IMG/VR virus record: IMGVR_UViG_3300030103_000274
Span: 1-29,227 of that record
DNA: 29,227 nt
Origin: a virus
Strand: one strand, 5' to 3'
Below are positions 28,375 to 29,227 of this stretch, in pieces (the first letter of the stretch is position 1; each line of letters opens with the position of its first letter). The notes below the pieces were generated by a model. That model worked only from the letters and a program-made list of their open reading frames with translations. It did no database searches and was not told the origin of the DNA. The translations under genes and the position numbers were made by a program.

Positions 28375-29227
28375 ATGATAGGAACAATATTTAGTTTAGC
28401 TGCACCAGCTATATTAGGACCTCTAGGCTTTAGCCCTATGGTGGCAAGTGCCATAGGCGGTGGTATAGGCTCGCTGTTACAAGGTGGTGATACACAAGAC
28501 GCTTTGAGAGGCGCTGCTTTAGGAGGTCTTGGTGGTTACCTAGGTGGTCAACTTGGTGGCGGAGGATCTAGTGCATTTGGTACAAATCCAGCTGCACCAA
28601 CATTTGGTACAGGAAATCCAAATATAGCAGGTAAAATGTATGCAGGAATAGAAGGTTTACCTGCAGGTATGGATGCTAGTTCTCTAGGAACCATAGCGGG
28701 TCAACAAGCTGTTACACCGGGCTTTACTGATATGTTAACTAGACCAGAAGCAATAGGCGCTGGGTTAGGCGGTATGATGGCAGACTCAATGCAGATGCCA
28801 GAATATCAAAAGCCAAAAGAAGATGAAGAAATGCCAAGAGGTATGCCAATAAAGAACACATCAGTTTTTCCTGAAATGGGATATGATGCAGGCAAAGAAG
28901 GAGAATTTAATTACAGAATAGCTAAAAATTATGCAGAAGGTGGTGAAGTGGAAAGTGACATAACACCTATGGATATGGGGCTTGGTGGTATGACCGAAGG
29001 TGGTATGAATGATAAAGAGCTAATAAGTAGCGCCATAGATGTCATGCAAGGCGAAATACAAGACCCAGATCAACAAAAGGTTATATTAGGTCAATTTATA
29101 GCAGAGTTTGGTCAAGAGGCTTTACAAGATCTCATGCAAAGAGTTCAAGCTGGAGATATACCAACTGGTCAACAAGAAGGAGATGGTATGGTAGAGGGTG
29201 CTGGTGACGGCATGGCTGACATGATAC
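28375..29227 (+). CDS. Glycine-rich virion-like protein (3' end outside window)
   Basis: The frame starts at ATG 28375 behind AGGAG and stays open to the last base, giving 284 residues without stop. The first ~75 residues are hydrophobic and Gly-rich with glycine-zipper spacing ('GGGIGSLLQGGDTQDALRGA', 'ALGGLGGYLGGQLGGGGSSA'), as in membrane-active phage proteins. Then comes 'AKNYAEGGEVESDITPMDMG' and 'EIQDPDQQKVILGQFIAEFG', and an acidic Gly/Met part 'GDGMVEGAGDGMADMI' at the cut. I know this pattern from a widespread marine phage protein of unknown function, probably internal to the virion and perhaps involved in DNA ejection. Confidence 0.68.
   Translation, partial: MIGTIFSLAAPAILGPLGFSPMVASAIGGGIGSLLQGGDTQDALRGAALGGLGGYLGGQLGGGGSSAFGTNPAAPTFGTGNPNIAGKMYAGIEGLPAGMDASSLGTIAGQQAVTPGFTDMLTRPEAIGAGLGGMMADSMQMPEYQKPKEDEEMPRGMPIKNTSVFPEMGYDAGKEGEFNYRIAKNYAEGGEVESDITPMDMGLGGMTEGGMNDKELISSAIDVMQGEIQDPDQQKVILGQFIAEFGQEALQDLMQRVQAGDIPTGQQEGDGMVEGAGDGMADMI

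Overview
The window is a stretch of an AT-rich tailed bacteriophage genome (Caudoviricetes), most probably a marine, short-tailed (podovirus-like) virus. All genes lie on the + strand and are packed tightly, usually sharing ATGA or TAATG stop/start overlaps, as in one long late operon. Several products belong to families I know mainly from uncultured ocean phages: the portal, the gpT-like capsid protein, the large nozzle-like tail protein, and the lysine-rich small proteins. The low GC and the three-transmembrane holin fit an AT-rich marine host such as an alphaproteobacterium, but the host is inference. No integrase, polymerase, terminase, tRNA, CRISPR or insertion sequence is visible; terminase presumably lies upstream.

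Layout. 1-5031: head module with portal (cut at the left edge), a small conserved protein, a phage GroES-like co-chaperonin, a scaffold-like protein, two putative structural proteins and the major capsid protein, closed by a hairpin terminator at 5040-5067. 5076-9904: a possible internal promoter, two virion-like beta proteins, then a dense set of small, very basic proteins, membrane peptides (XhlA-like; an EF-hand protein with two membrane segments) and a zinc ribbon. 9905-13225: connector proteins (two adaptor-like) interleaved with more basic peptides. 13235-24159: an unusually large tail-fibre region of about 17 genes, with a tandem ladder of three paralogous tip-domain proteins, a C1q-like fibre, a jelly-roll-like fibre and a repeat protein. 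24170-26691: the large nozzle/stabilisation-like tail protein and a small beta protein. 26691-28373: lysis region with a 3TM holin and a T4-type lysozyme, with four short genes between them. 28375 to the end: a glycine-rich protein cut at the right edge.

How they work together: the co-chaperonin probably helps fold the capsid protein, scaffold and portal build the procapsid, adaptors and nozzle close it and hold the DNA, the fibre array offers several receptor-binding tips, and holin plus lysozyme release progeny. The most unusual points are the capsid protein that seems to lack an internal helix, the fibre ladder whose conserved C-terminus doubles as the ribosome-binding site of the next gene, and the recurrent di-glycine/lysine motifs shared by many small basic proteins.
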